A stretch of 16,563 nucleotides of DNA from JAWVZU01 sp033722075 (GCA_033722075.1 JAWVZU010000052.1:1-16563); one strand, 5' to 3'. Shown: positions 1-6,820, numbered from the stretch's first letter. Notes: generated by a model not told the origin, from the letters alone. Program-made: numbers and translations.

Positions 1-384
1 CGCACCCCACACCTTCCAGATGATCATGAGCATCGCGATGTTGACCACGGCCATGAGTGCGACCGTTCCACGAACGCCAAGGCAAAAGGGGGCCTGGGCA
101 ATGACCACGATCAGCAGGATCGGCGCCGTCGAATGGCGAGACAGATAGATCACCACGAGAGCCGCACCGGCCTGGAGAAGCAGGCCCATGTGCACTCCTC
201 GAAAACGGGGCAGGCGTTCGTCGAGCGCAAGGCAGGCAGCGAAAACGGCCATCGCCAGGTGAATCAGCAGCGGATGCTCGGATGGCGTGCCATAGCCTGC
301 GATTGCAAGCCACACCAGACCGGTCGCGCCGAAGCCGGCGATCTGCAGGCCCATCTGGCGCGCGGGGAAGCGGGAAAAGTCCAT
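1..384 (-). CDS. Membrane protein, probable N-terminal part of a DesK/LiaS-like sensor histidine kinase (3' end outside window)
   Basis: The minus strand reads open from the ATG at 384 to the window edge, giving 128 residues with no stop. The protein starts MDFSRFPARQMGLQIAG and is almost entirely hydrophobic, with about four or five membrane segments joined by short charged turns such as LDERLPRFRG. This looks like the multi-helix membrane input domain of small NarL-linked sensor kinases (DesK/LiaS type), which often sit near a response regulator. The kinase core (HisKA_3 and HATPase) would lie beyond the window, so the kinase identity is an inference from the N-terminus only. It diverges from the DUF2306-like gene at 530, and a perfect inverted repeat lies between the two. 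It could also be an unrelated small membrane protein. Confidence 0.5.
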   Translation of the reverse strand, partial: MDFSRFPARQMGLQIAGFGATGLVWLAIAGYGTPSEHPLLIHLAMAVFAACLALDERLPRFRGVHMGLLLQAGAALVVIYLSRHSTAPILLIVVIAQAPFCLGVRGTVALMAVVNIAMLMIIWKVWGA

Positions 385-434
385 GGTCACAGATTACGAC
401 CAGCGCAGTGAGTTGGCGAGCCCATGGGCAAGCC

Positions 435-450
435 AGTGACTTTGGTCACT
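435..450. promoter_or_regulatory. Inverted repeat in divergent intergenic region, candidate operator
   Basis: AGTGAC, four bases TTTG, then GTCACT form a perfect 6-4-6 palindrome. It lies in the 145-bp gap between the divergent starts at 384 and 530, about 50 bp from the first and 80 bp from the second. The geometry (five-base half-sites with a 4-nt centre) resembles Crp/Fnr-type operators, but a NarL-type response regulator is also possible. No clear sigma70 promoter is visible next to it. Role is inferred from symmetry and position. Confidence 0.4.
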
Positions 451-529
451 CGGTGGAATGACCGGATCGACCTGTGTGCCGCCAGGTGTCTCGACACAAT
501 AAGCCCATCTTCAGTCAGGAAGCGAAACA

Positions 530-1288
530 ATGCTGCACACGGTCTTTTCAACGCTGCTGGGTATCCACGTCTTTCTCGGCGGGATTGCCCTGACGAGTTT
601 CTGGATTCCGATTTTTGCACGCAAGCGTCGCGGCAATCATACCCGCTACGGCAAGATTTTCGCCTACGCCATGATGGCAACGGCAGCCAGCGCCGGAATC
701 GTCTCGTGCATGACCCTGCTGGCACCGGCAGCGACGCACCCCGAGGTTCCGCCGTCCGGGATTACCGGCTTGCGCATCGTCGGCGGTCTCATGCTGGGCT
801 ACCTGGCCGCGATCACCTTCGTGTCGGCCTACAGCGGACTCAGGGCCGTGCGACTTCGCGGCGATCACTCGGGACATCGGGCCCCCGGTGAGATCATCGC
901 AAACGTCGTCGCGCTCGGTCTTGCGGTCGCCACACTGGTGGTCGGCATTCGCTACGAAGTTACACTGATGATCGCCCTAAGCATCTTTGGCCTCGCCGGC
1001 ATTCCCGGCAATTTCCGGTTCATCTTCAAGCAGCCGAAGACCCGCCAGGAGTGGCTCTTTCAGCACATCGGCTCGATGTTGGGCGCGGGAATCGCGGCCC
1101 ACACGGCATTCCTGGTCTTCGGCTTGCGCAACATCGCGCCGGCCCTGGCCAATGAACCCCTGGCCTGGCTGGCCCCGGCGATGCTTGGTGTCCCGGCCAG
1201 CGTGATCTGGCAGCGCCACTATCGAAAGAAGTTCGCGGCGCGAGCGGTCGGCCAGCCGGTCAGGACCGGTCAACTCGCAGCGGACTAG
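530..1288 (+). CDS. DUF2306-like integral membrane protein
   Basis: The product has 252 residues and about seven hydrophobic segments. The N-terminus carries the pattern seen in DUF2306-like proteins: a helix beginning LHTVFSTLLGIHVFLGG, a short basic loop with HTRYGK at about 36-41, then another helix. The tail is cytoplasm-like and basic (WQRHYRKKFAARAV). The molecular function of the family is unknown. The start is supported by AGGA at 517-520, nine bases before the ATG. The gene is divergent from the probable sensor kinase and could be its target, which is inference. No terminator separates it from the cytochrome gene 45 bp downstream, so some co-transcription is possible. Confidence 0.7.
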   Translation: MLHTVFSTLLGIHVFLGGIALTSFWIPIFARKRRGNHTRYGKIFAYAMMATAASAGIVSCMTLLAPAATHPEVPPSGITGLRIVGGLMLGYLAAITFVSAYSGLRAVRLRGDHSGHRAPGEIIANVVALGLAVATLVVGIRYEVTLMIALSIFGLAGIPGNFRFIFKQPKTRQEWLFQHIGSMLGAGIAAHTAFLVFGLRNIAPALANEPLAWLAPAMLGVPASVIWQRHYRKKFAARAVGQPVRTGQLAAD

Positions 1289-1309
1289 GGCTCTTAGATC
1301 CGGTACCAT

Positions 1310-1334
1310 TTCCCCCCGATTCCGTCCGGGGGAA
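1310..1334 (+). promoter_or_regulatory. Hairpin that can occlude the cytochrome ribosome binding site
   Basis: TTCCCCC at 1310-1316 is the exact complement of GGGGGAA at 1328-1334, leaving an 11-nt loop. The right arm contains the whole GGGGGA Shine-Dalgarno candidate (1328-1333) and the first base of the ATG at 1334. The stem would be 7 bp with five G-C pairs. It could lower or gate translation of the cytochrome c gene. Folding has not been computed. Confidence 0.35.
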
Positions 1335-1339
1335 TGGCG

Positions 1340-2194
1340 TTGAAGAAACTTCTGAAGTGGTGCGGCATCGCCCTGGGCGGTGTCCTGGTCCTGGGGCTTC
1401 TGGCGGTGCTGGCCGTTTTCGGAATCACCGAATGGCAGCTTTCCCGGACCTTCGAAGTCGCCGCGACGCCGATCGCCGTCCCCGAAGACCCGGCGGCCCT
1501 CAAGGAAGGAAGGCGGCTGGCTGCCTTGCGGGGATGCAACGGCGGTTGCCATGGTCCCGAAGGCGCGGGGCGGGTGTTCTTCGAGGTGCCTGACGGAAGC
1601 CGGGTCATCGCGGCCAACCTGTCGCAGGTGGCGGACGACTATTCGGATGCGGAACTTGCTCGGGTCATCCGCCACGGCGTACGACCCGATGGGACGAGCG
1701 TTTTCGGCGCCATGCCGTCGGAGATGTTCAATGGACTCACCGACGGGGATACGGCACGGATCATTGCCTGGATGCGCAGCCTGCCTGCAGGCAACACGGA
1801 ACTCCCCGAAACACGCTTCGGCCCCATGCTCCGGGGCATGATGCTCTATTTCCAGCGGGAAGGATTCGAACCGCTGGCCGCTGCGGGAATCGAACACGAC
1901 GCAGGACCACTTCCGCGGGGCGACGATCCGGTAGCGCGCGGCCGCTATCTGGCGCTGACCGTGTGTACCGAGTGCCATGGCTCGGACTTGGCGGGCATGA
2001 GCGTCGGCCTGGCCGCGCCTTCGCTTGAAATCGCCAAGGCCTACAGCCCCGAGGCCTTCGACAAGCTCATGATCGAAGGCCTGGCGCTAGGAGACCGGGA
2101 AGTCGGCATCATGAGCTCGGTCTCCCGGGGACGCTTCGCTCATTTTACGGCGCAGGAGCGAGCAGATCTGTTCGCGTTTCTCCAGGCGCGCTGA
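1340..2194 (+). CDS. Membrane-anchored diheme cytochrome c with one CX3CH motif
   Basis: The N-terminus (KKLLKW followed by about 22 hydrophobic residues) is an uncleaved signal anchor that places the protein in the periplasm. Numbered from the ATG at 1334, the first haem motif is C68-N-G-G-C72-H73, which has three residues between the cysteines, not two. The second, C211-T-E-C-H215, is canonical CXXCH. Candidate distal Met ligands are M127 or M131 and M260. Each half resembles a class I cytochrome c domain, so the likely role is electron transfer to a terminal oxidase or a periplasmic dehydrogenase; the partner is unknown. Start choice: GGGGGA at 1328-1333 touches the ATG at 1334, but is six bases before an in-frame TTG at 1340, so I prefer TTG. 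The gene ends only 7 bp from the convergent peptidase gene. Confidence 0.8.
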   Translation: MKKLLKWCGIALGGVLVLGLLAVLAVFGITEWQLSRTFEVAATPIAVPEDPAALKEGRRLAALRGCNGGCHGPEGAGRVFFEVPDGSRVIAANLSQVADDYSDAELARVIRHGVRPDGTSVFGAMPSEMFNGLTDGDTARIIAWMRSLPAGNTELPETRFGPMLRGMMLYFQREGFEPLAAAGIEHDAGPLPRGDDPVARGRYLALTVCTECHGSDLAGMSVGLAAPSLEIAKAYSPEAFDKLMIEGLALGDREVGIMSSVSRGRFAHFTAQERADLFAFLQAR

Positions 2195-2201
2195 ATCGTT
2201 T

Positions 2202-3440
2202 TCATGGATCGGCTTCGTTTTCTGCCAGAACCGATTCGAACCATTTGCGCGTCTCAGCATTGGTTCGTCTCTCCAGTGCATCCAGCAGCGCTGGCGTCGT
2301 GTTGATCGGCGCCGTCATGTATTCCCTTAAAAGCCCTGAAAACCTTTCCTCACCGATCCGCTCGGCGAGCCGGTGGAGTGCCAGCGGACCCTTCTTGTAG
2401 TTGACTTCGAACGGACGACGCGTCGAATCTTCCGGAGTCCAGATGGAGGGTTGCCCGGCGGCCCGTTTGCGCCAATCGGCGAGCTGGTCCTTGTAGGCAT
2501 GCTCTCCGAACATCTCTCGCGTGGCTCGCGCTGCGACGAAGACCGCGAAAGACTCGTTGAGCCAGTTTTCCACGCTCAGCGGTCGGGCGCCGGTGCTCCA
2601 GAAATGAGCCAGCTCGTGGCACAGGAAGGCAGTGAGCCGCTCCTTGGATCGGCCGGCGACCCGGGTCAGGGAAATGAAATTCTTGCGGGCGAACCCCCCT
2701 GTCTCACGGCTGGTGATCACGAAGCGACCGTCGGGAAGCGGGCGCTCTTCGCCGAAACGTGAGTCGAGGTAGGCACGACACGCCAGTGCTGCATCCAAGA
2801 CCGCGTTGACCGTGTCCGGCGTCTCGTCGCGGTGGTAGACCACGTAGCCGCCGCGCTCTTCTCGGGAAAGACCGGGCGCTGCCACAAAGGCAATGTCCGT
2901 TTGCGGAATCTGGTTGGTGATGTGCCAACGGTTCCGCGCCACGACTGCATTGCCGCTTGTGACGAAAGACCAATTGGTCGGCAGGTCGACCGAGATGTCC
3001 AGGGTAAACTGGTGGGCCAGGGTGGCGAGGATCGGGTGCCAGGCGCTATCCAGGGTGAGTTCGACCCAGTCGGAGCTGATCTGGTTGATGCCGTTTTGCG
3101 GCATCACCGGCTGGCCGCCATAGCGGAAGGTAAGGGTGACGTCCTCCGTCCCGCGGGTCGGCTTCAGCCGCACCGTGATGCGATCCCAGGTTGCGCCGGG
3201 CTCCATCGGCTCAGAATCGAAGCCTTGCACATCCTTACCCGTGACCTCTGCCAGTTCCAGTCCTCCGCTCAGCAGGAAGACCAGTGTCGATTTGGACGTG
3301 GTCATGGAAACGTGGAGTTCCGCGTCAAGCGAACCTTCGCTGGGATGGATGGCAACCTGTCCCGAGTAATGCATGCGAGCCGAACTGGCAAAAGCGGAGA
3401 GCATGGCAAGGACGAAGAGGATTGCCGGTAAACTTTTCAT
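2202..3440 (-). CDS. Secreted M1-like (gluzincin) metallopeptidase
   Basis: Residues 1-20 from the ATG at 3440 are a signal peptide (MKSLPAILFVLAMLSAFASS), so the protein is exported. An N-terminal beta-rich region of about 200 residues is followed by the zinc site HELAH at 275-279 and a third ligand in the conserved context WLNESFA (E296). YKKGP near 348-352 matches the position of the M1 catalytic tyrosine (YxKG). Only 16 residues separate HEXXH from the glutamate, against 18 in typical M1 enzymes, and I see no GXMEN exopeptidase motif. At about 412 residues it is much shorter than full M1 aminopeptidases, with only a short helical tail. It probably cleaves peptides in the periplasm; the substrate is unknown. 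A GTG two codons upstream (3446) is in frame, but the ATG fits the signal peptide better. Confidence 0.75.
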   Translation of the reverse strand: MKSLPAILFVLAMLSAFASSARMHYSGQVAIHPSEGSLDAELHVSMTTSKSTLVFLLSGGLELAEVTGKDVQGFDSEPMEPGATWDRITVRLKPTRGTEDVTLTFRYGGQPVMPQNGINQISSDWVELTLDSAWHPILATLAHQFTLDISVDLPTNWSFVTSGNAVVARNRWHITNQIPQTDIAFVAAPGLSREERGGYVVYHRDETPDTVNAVLDAALACRAYLDSRFGEERPLPDGRFVITSRETGGFARKNFISLTRVAGRSKERLTAFLCHELAHFWSTGARPLSVENWLNESFAVFVAARATREMFGEHAYKDQLADWRKRAAGQPSIWTPEDSTRRPFEVNYKKGPLALHRLAERIGEERFSGLLREYMTAPINTTPALLDALERRTNAETRKWFESVLAENEADP

Positions 3441-3514
3441 CGGCACAGTCTATCGGAATCTCGCGCACCCGGAGTTGTTGTTAGGATGCGGCTTTCAACA
3501 TTGCCGGAGGGCCG

Positions 3515-5032
3515 ATGCAGGTCGGAATCGCAACCACTTCCCGGCTGGCCGCAGATGCCGGCGCCGCCATTGCCGAAGCTGGCGGCAACGCCATCGACAC
3601 GGCAATTGCCGGCTCGCTGGTCTCGCTGGTCAGCGAGCCCGGGATGGTCTCGCTCGCCGGCGGCGGGTTCCTCACCATCTGGCCCGCCGAGGGAGCGCCG
3701 GTGACGGTTGACGGGGGCGTTGCCATGCCGGGACTGGGTGGCGATCGGAGGCCCAACGAGGCGAAGCTGACCCGAATCCGCATGGAATACGGTGGGGGGC
3801 TGGATACGCTGATCGGTCCGGGGAGCGTGGCCACGCCGGGCATCCTGGCGGCCTTTGCGGAGGCTTCCAAGCGGTTCGGCCGGGTACCTTGGCATGAGCT
3901 CTTCGGGCCCGCCATCGAGGTGGCGCGCAACGGCTTCCCCCTGTCCTCGGCAGCGCACCGGTTCATGACGCACGTTCATCAGCAGATCTATGGCCTGGAC
4001 CCGGCGAGTCACCGGGCGTTGCATCATCCCGACGGGACCTTGAAGGGTATCGGCGAAACGGTGTTCGTGGAACATCTCGCCGAGAGCCTCAAAGGCATTG
4101 CGGACGAGGGCGCCGAGCTGTTCTATGCCGGCGAGCTGGGACACCGGATCGCCGACCACCTGCGGGAATCCGGCGGGTTCCTGGGACGCAAGGATCTGGC
4201 CGGCTACCGCGCGGCGCTGCTGGACCCGGTGAGTCTGCCCATGGGCCGCTGGACGGTCGTCTCGTCCCCGCCACCGTCGCTGGGCGGCCCGGTACTGGCC
4301 GCCATGTTGTGCCTCGCCGGGGATCGCCCGGTGGAAAGCTGGAGCGCGGCAGAGGTCGACTTCCTGATCCGACTCCAGGTGGCCGCCCTGGATCATCGCT
4401 TCGAGCGACTGGACCTGAGCGCGGACCTCGAGGCCGATGCGCGTTCGCTGCTCGAGCTCGCCGCGGAACAGCCCGAATTGCTGTTGTCACCCAGCACGGT
4501 ACACACGTCGGCGGTCGACGCGCATGGGTCGGCGTGTTCGATCACCGCCTCCGCCGGCTATGGTTCCGGAGACCTTCCGCCAGGCACGGGGATCTGGATG
4601 AACAATACGCTGGGGGAACTCGAGCTGAATCGGCGCGGCCTGGAAGCCTGGGCACCAGGCGAGCGGCTTTACTCCAATATGGCCCCGAGCGTGGTCCGGC
4701 GCGACGACGGGACCATTCTCGCCATTGGCTCGCCGGGGGCCGATCGGATCACGACTGCCCAGGCCCAGGTCATTCTCAATCACCTGAATCTGGGGTTGTC
4801 CCTGGAGCGAGCCACGGCCCACCCACGCCTCCACGTGGAACGGGTCGAAGGTCGCCACGTGGTGGCGTTCGAACCGGGACTGCCGGTCTCGGGGCTGGAC
4901 TATGACCAGCGCCCCTTCGACGCGCTGGATGCCTATTTCGGAGGGGTCGCCGCGGTGAGCCACCACCCCCTGCGCGGCTTCGAACTGGCGGCCGATCCTC
5001 GCCGCGCGGGCGCGACGGCCCTGGCGGGTTGA
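3515..5032 (+). CDS. Gamma-glutamyltransferase family protein (Ntn hydrolase), no signal peptide
   Basis: GGT-family enzymes cleave gamma-glutamyl bonds (glutathione and related amides) after autoprocessing into two subunits. Seen here: the N-terminal pattern AAIAEAGGNAIDTAIA (about 17-32), GSVATPG (103-109), the processing site STVHTSAVD with T328 aligning to the catalytic Thr of E. coli Ggt, GIWMNNTLGE (359-368) and GSPGADRI (405-412), where the usual GSPGG oxyanion Gly pair is Gly-Ala. Predicted subunits are residues 1-327 and 328-505. Total length is slightly below the usual 530-580 because the signal peptide is absent: the protein starts MQVGIATTSR, directly in the fold. It is therefore probably cytoplasmic. 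GGAGG at 3506-3510 supports the start. The next gene, a Crp/Fnr regulator, begins 2 nt after the stop. The true substrate is unknown. Confidence 0.85.
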   Translation: MQVGIATTSRLAADAGAAIAEAGGNAIDTAIAGSLVSLVSEPGMVSLAGGGFLTIWPAEGAPVTVDGGVAMPGLGGDRRPNEAKLTRIRMEYGGGLDTLIGPGSVATPGILAAFAEASKRFGRVPWHELFGPAIEVARNGFPLSSAAHRFMTHVHQQIYGLDPASHRALHHPDGTLKGIGETVFVEHLAESLKGIADEGAELFYAGELGHRIADHLRESGGFLGRKDLAGYRAALLDPVSLPMGRWTVVSSPPPSLGGPVLAAMLCLAGDRPVESWSAAEVDFLIRLQVAALDHRFERLDLSADLEADARSLLELAAEQPELLLSPSTVHTSAVDAHGSACSITASAGYGSGDLPPGTGIWMNNTLGELELNRRGLEAWAPGERLYSNMAPSVVRRDDGTILAIGSPGADRITTAQAQVILNHLNLGLSLERATAHPRLHVERVEGRHVVAFEPGLPVSGLDYDQRPFDALDAYFGGVAAVSHHPLRGFELAADPRRAGATALAG

Positions 5033-5034
5033 GC

Positions 5035-5625
5035 ATGCGCGAGGGCGAATTCGAAGCAGCCTGCGCGCGATTTCGTGAGGCCATCGGCGTGCTCGCATCG
5101 GTGCCGGATCGCGAATGGTCCTTTCTCCGTGCTCGATTGAAACCGGCTGCCTTCCGGCGTGGCGAGGATCTGGTTACCGCCGGAGATGACCCGCGTCATT
5201 TCTGGTTCCTGGACAAGGGATTACTGCGTTTCTTCTACGTCTCCGAAAGCGGCCGAGAGTTCAACAAGGCCTTCGCCCGGCCTGGGGAGGTCTTCGGAGC
5301 GCTGGTCGCGACGGTGACGGGCGAACCCTGCGGATTCTCCATTCAGGCCGTCAGCGATGCATTTACGGTTGCGGTGCCCAATGCGCTGCTCGAAGCGCTC
5401 TATGAACGGCATCCCTGCTGGGAGCGGATTGGCCGGAGGCTGGCCGAGCAGGCGACGGTGCGCAAGGAGGTCAGGGAGCGGGAACTGCTGATCGATGATC
5501 CCCTGGAGCGTTACCGGCATTTCCGGGAGCGCTATTCGGACATCGCCGGGGACATCCCCCAGCGCCAGATTGCAGCCTATATCGGGATTTCGGAGGTCCA
5601 GCTTTCCCGGCTGCTCAATCGATAG
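5035..5625 (+). CDS. Crp/Fnr-family transcriptional regulator, short type
   Basis: This 196-residue protein has an N-terminal cyclic-nucleotide-binding-like beta-roll (about 30-120, with FLDKGLLRFFYVSESGREF and FARPGEVFGAL) and a C-terminal helix-turn-helix (about 173-194: QRQIAAYIGISEVQLSRLLN). The linker helix contains DPLERYRHF. This layout matches the short Crp-like regulators that are common in Bacteroidetes. I see no Fe-S cysteines of the FNR type and no convincing cAMP-pocket residues, so the ligand is unknown. The ATG at 5035 is preferred over an in-frame TTG at 5029, which overlaps the upstream stop. GGCGGG about seven bases upstream is a weak ribosome binding site. The 2-nt spacing implies co-transcription with the GGT-like gene and possible regulation of that pathway (inference). 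Confidence 0.85.
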   Translation: MREGEFEAACARFREAIGVLASVPDREWSFLRARLKPAAFRRGEDLVTAGDDPRHFWFLDKGLLRFFYVSESGREFNKAFARPGEVFGALVATVTGEPCGFSIQAVSDAFTVAVPNALLEALYERHPCWERIGRRLAEQATVRKEVRERELLIDDPLERYRHFRERYSDIAGDIPQRQIAAYIGISEVQLSRLLNR

Positions 5626-5682
5626 CCTGGACCTTGCAAGCCCGCGTGGGTCCTGGCTCGGGAAACAAGGCCTCGCCGATAC

Positions 5683-5688
5683 TATAAT
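5683..5688 (+). promoter_or_regulatory. Candidate -10 element (TATAAT) of the gene at 5724
   Basis: A consensus TATAAT sits about 41 bp upstream of the GTG at 5724 in the 98-bp gap after the Crp/Fnr gene. No good -35 hexamer is found 16-18 bp upstream, so it may need an activator. No terminator is visible between the two genes. Confidence 0.4.
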
Positions 5689-5723
5689 TCACGTCGTGTA
5701 GCGCGCTAAGGGATCGACCGGTT

Positions 5724-6140
5724 GTGAAATTTCCTGCTCATGGGGATGTTCAGGTCAGGGCGGATTTCCCCCTTCTCATCAATACCGCTTCAGGCCCCTG
5801 GAATCGTGAACTTGTCGACGCCTGGGCTGAAATCGTCTTGCCCCATGCAGAGCTATTCGCTGCCCGGGGGCCTTGGGTGGGTGTTGGCGTCATTCGTGAA
5901 TCGATGTTTTGCACCGACGAGGCAATCAAACGTCATCGAGAGATTGCCCGGTTCATGATCGAAAGCCTCGGCGCCGTCGGCGCAGTCCACGTTGCCGCTC
6001 CAGAGGTGGAAGGGGAGAGCCTCATGCGCGGGGTTTATGAAGAGATGTTCGAAGGCCTCTGCCCCTTCGCCCACTTTCAAACGCTCGAGGAGGGAAGATC
6101 CTGGGCGCTGGAGTTGCTTCGCGGCCACTCGGGGGATTAG
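5724..6140 (+). CDS. Hypothetical protein, possible STAS/SEC14-like fold
   Basis: I do not recognise this 138-residue protein with certainty. It is soluble, with no signal peptide or membrane segment. It alternates strand-like and helix-like stretches: WNRELVDAWAEIVLPHAELF, then a strand VGVGVIRES, a helix with KRHREIARFMIESLG, a strand AVHVAAP, and a C-terminal helix with LEEGRSWALELL. The order is reminiscent of SpoIIAA/STAS-like proteins of about 130 residues in gammaproteobacteria, but I see no conserved phosphorylatable Ser. The start is GTG at 5724, with AAGGGA at 5708-5713 ten bases upstream. It has its own candidate -10 element and ends at a terminator, so it appears to be a single-gene unit. 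Confidence 0.6.
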   Translation: MKFPAHGDVQVRADFPLLINTASGPWNRELVDAWAEIVLPHAELFAARGPWVGVGVIRESMFCTDEAIKRHREIARFMIESLGAVGAVHVAAPEVEGESLMRGVYEEMFEGLCPFAHFQTLEEGRSWALELLRGHSGD

Positions 6141-6205
6141 CCTGCCGGGGCCGGTGAAGTTGCTGTGGCGGGTGCCGGCGATCAGATCATACTCTCTGGC
6201 AACGA

Positions 6206-6234
6206 AAAAGCCCCGACGCGTGGCCGGGGCTTTT
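6206..6234. terminator. Bidirectional rho-independent terminator
   Basis: AAAAGCCCCG at 6206-6215 and CGGGGCTTTT at 6225-6234 form a perfect 10-bp stem with a 9-nt loop. The T run on the right and A run on the left serve both strands. It lies between the convergent ends of the hypothetical gene (6140) and the CarD-like gene (6254). Confidence 0.88.
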
Positions 6235-6253
6235 CAACGGCTATCCACCTGGC

Positions 6254-6730
6254 TCAGGCTCGGGCGGCTTCGACGATCTTGCCACGGGCCTGGGGCAGGG
6301 TCTTGTCCAGTGCGATTGCAAGTTCCTCGCTGAGAAACTGGAGTGATTGTTGGAGATGCTTGCGGTCGGCAACGCTGAGCTTGCCTTCGCGTCTCAGAGT
6401 ACGGAGGTTCTTGTATACCTCGGCGTATTCCTTGGGATCACCGCTGTCCAACTTCTTCTGGTGCCGCGTCGCGCGAGCTTTCCAAGATGCGGCGACTTTA
6501 CCCTTCCAGCCGCGCATATGGTCCAACAGCTTCTCCGCGCGCTTGCGGCGCATCGGCGGGCGAACGGTCTCGGACAGATCGTCCTCAGGAAGCATCACTT
6601 TCAGTTCGTCTGCCTCGAAGTGAATCTCCGCGAAGCGATCATCGCCGGAAAAGCTCCGCTTGCGAATGGATTTGACCTTGCCGATGCCGTGGTGGGGGTG
6701 GTGTACGAAATCTCCAGTCTTGATACTGAT
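6254..6730 (-). CDS. CarD-family transcriptional regulator with apparent ATC start codon
   Basis: CarD proteins bind the RNA polymerase beta subunit through a Tudor-like domain and stabilise open promoter complexes. From 6730 the reading frame begins SIKTGDFVHHPHHGIGKVKS, matching the family signature (GDxVxxPxHGxGxV) at residues 5-18. The Tudor-like domain runs to about residue 55, followed by an all-helical, basic C-terminal domain (RKRAEKLLDHMRGW and KEYAEVYKNLRTL). Total length is 158 residues, normal for this class. No ATG, GTG or TTG lies between the in-frame stop (TAA, 6769-6767) and the signature. GGAGG at 6742-6738 is seven bases before an ATC at 6730, so that is the likely start. 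The first conventional start codons in frame (GTG 6598, ATG 6595) would delete the Tudor-like domain. A single-base sequence error is the alternative. Confidence 0.8.
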   Translation of the reverse strand: MSIKTGDFVHHPHHGIGKVKSIRKRSFSGDDRFAEIHFEADELKVMLPEDDLSETVRPPMRRKRAEKLLDHMRGWKGKVAASWKARATRHQKKLDSGDPKEYAEVYKNLRTLRREGKLSVADRKHLQQSLQFLSEELAIALDKTLPQARGKIVEAARA

Positions 6731-6769
6731 AACCGCGCCTCCGTTTAAGATAATTAGGAAAAACAGTTA

Positions 6770-6798
6770 CTTATATCACAAATTTGCTTTCCGGTCAA
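6770..6798 (-). promoter_or_regulatory. Sigma70 promoter of the CarD-like gene
   Basis: On the minus strand TTGACC (6798-6793), a 17-nt spacer and TATAAG (6775-6770) form a near-consensus promoter. TGA directly before the -10 gives an extended -10. Transcription would start near 6763, leaving a leader of about 33 nt with the GGAGG site. The surrounding DNA is markedly AT-rich against the rest of the window. Confidence 0.65.
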
Positions 6799-6820
6799 TT
6801 GGAGGGGCCGGGCTGCGGAG

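Noticed and set aside
977..1978. A 333-codon minus-strand open frame
   Set aside because: It is antisense to the DUF2306-like and cytochrome genes, which have clear family motifs. Its translation is rich in Arg, His and Gln with no domain pattern, typical of a shadow frame in GC-rich DNA.
3437..4396. A 319-codon minus-strand frame opposite the GGT-like gene
   Set aside because: Shadow of the GGT frame; no recognisable domain and no ribosome binding site.
5187..5198. A TGAC-N4-GTCA match inside the Crp/Fnr gene
   Set aside because: It is short, inside coding sequence and lacks the extended arms of the 435-450 palindrome; one chance match in a window this size is not surprising.
6254..6598. 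CarD-like protein starting at the GTG/ATG at 6598/6595
   Set aside because: This start would remove the Tudor-like RNA-polymerase-binding domain with its HGIGKV signature, which is encoded in frame just upstream behind a good promoter and Shine-Dalgarno sequence.
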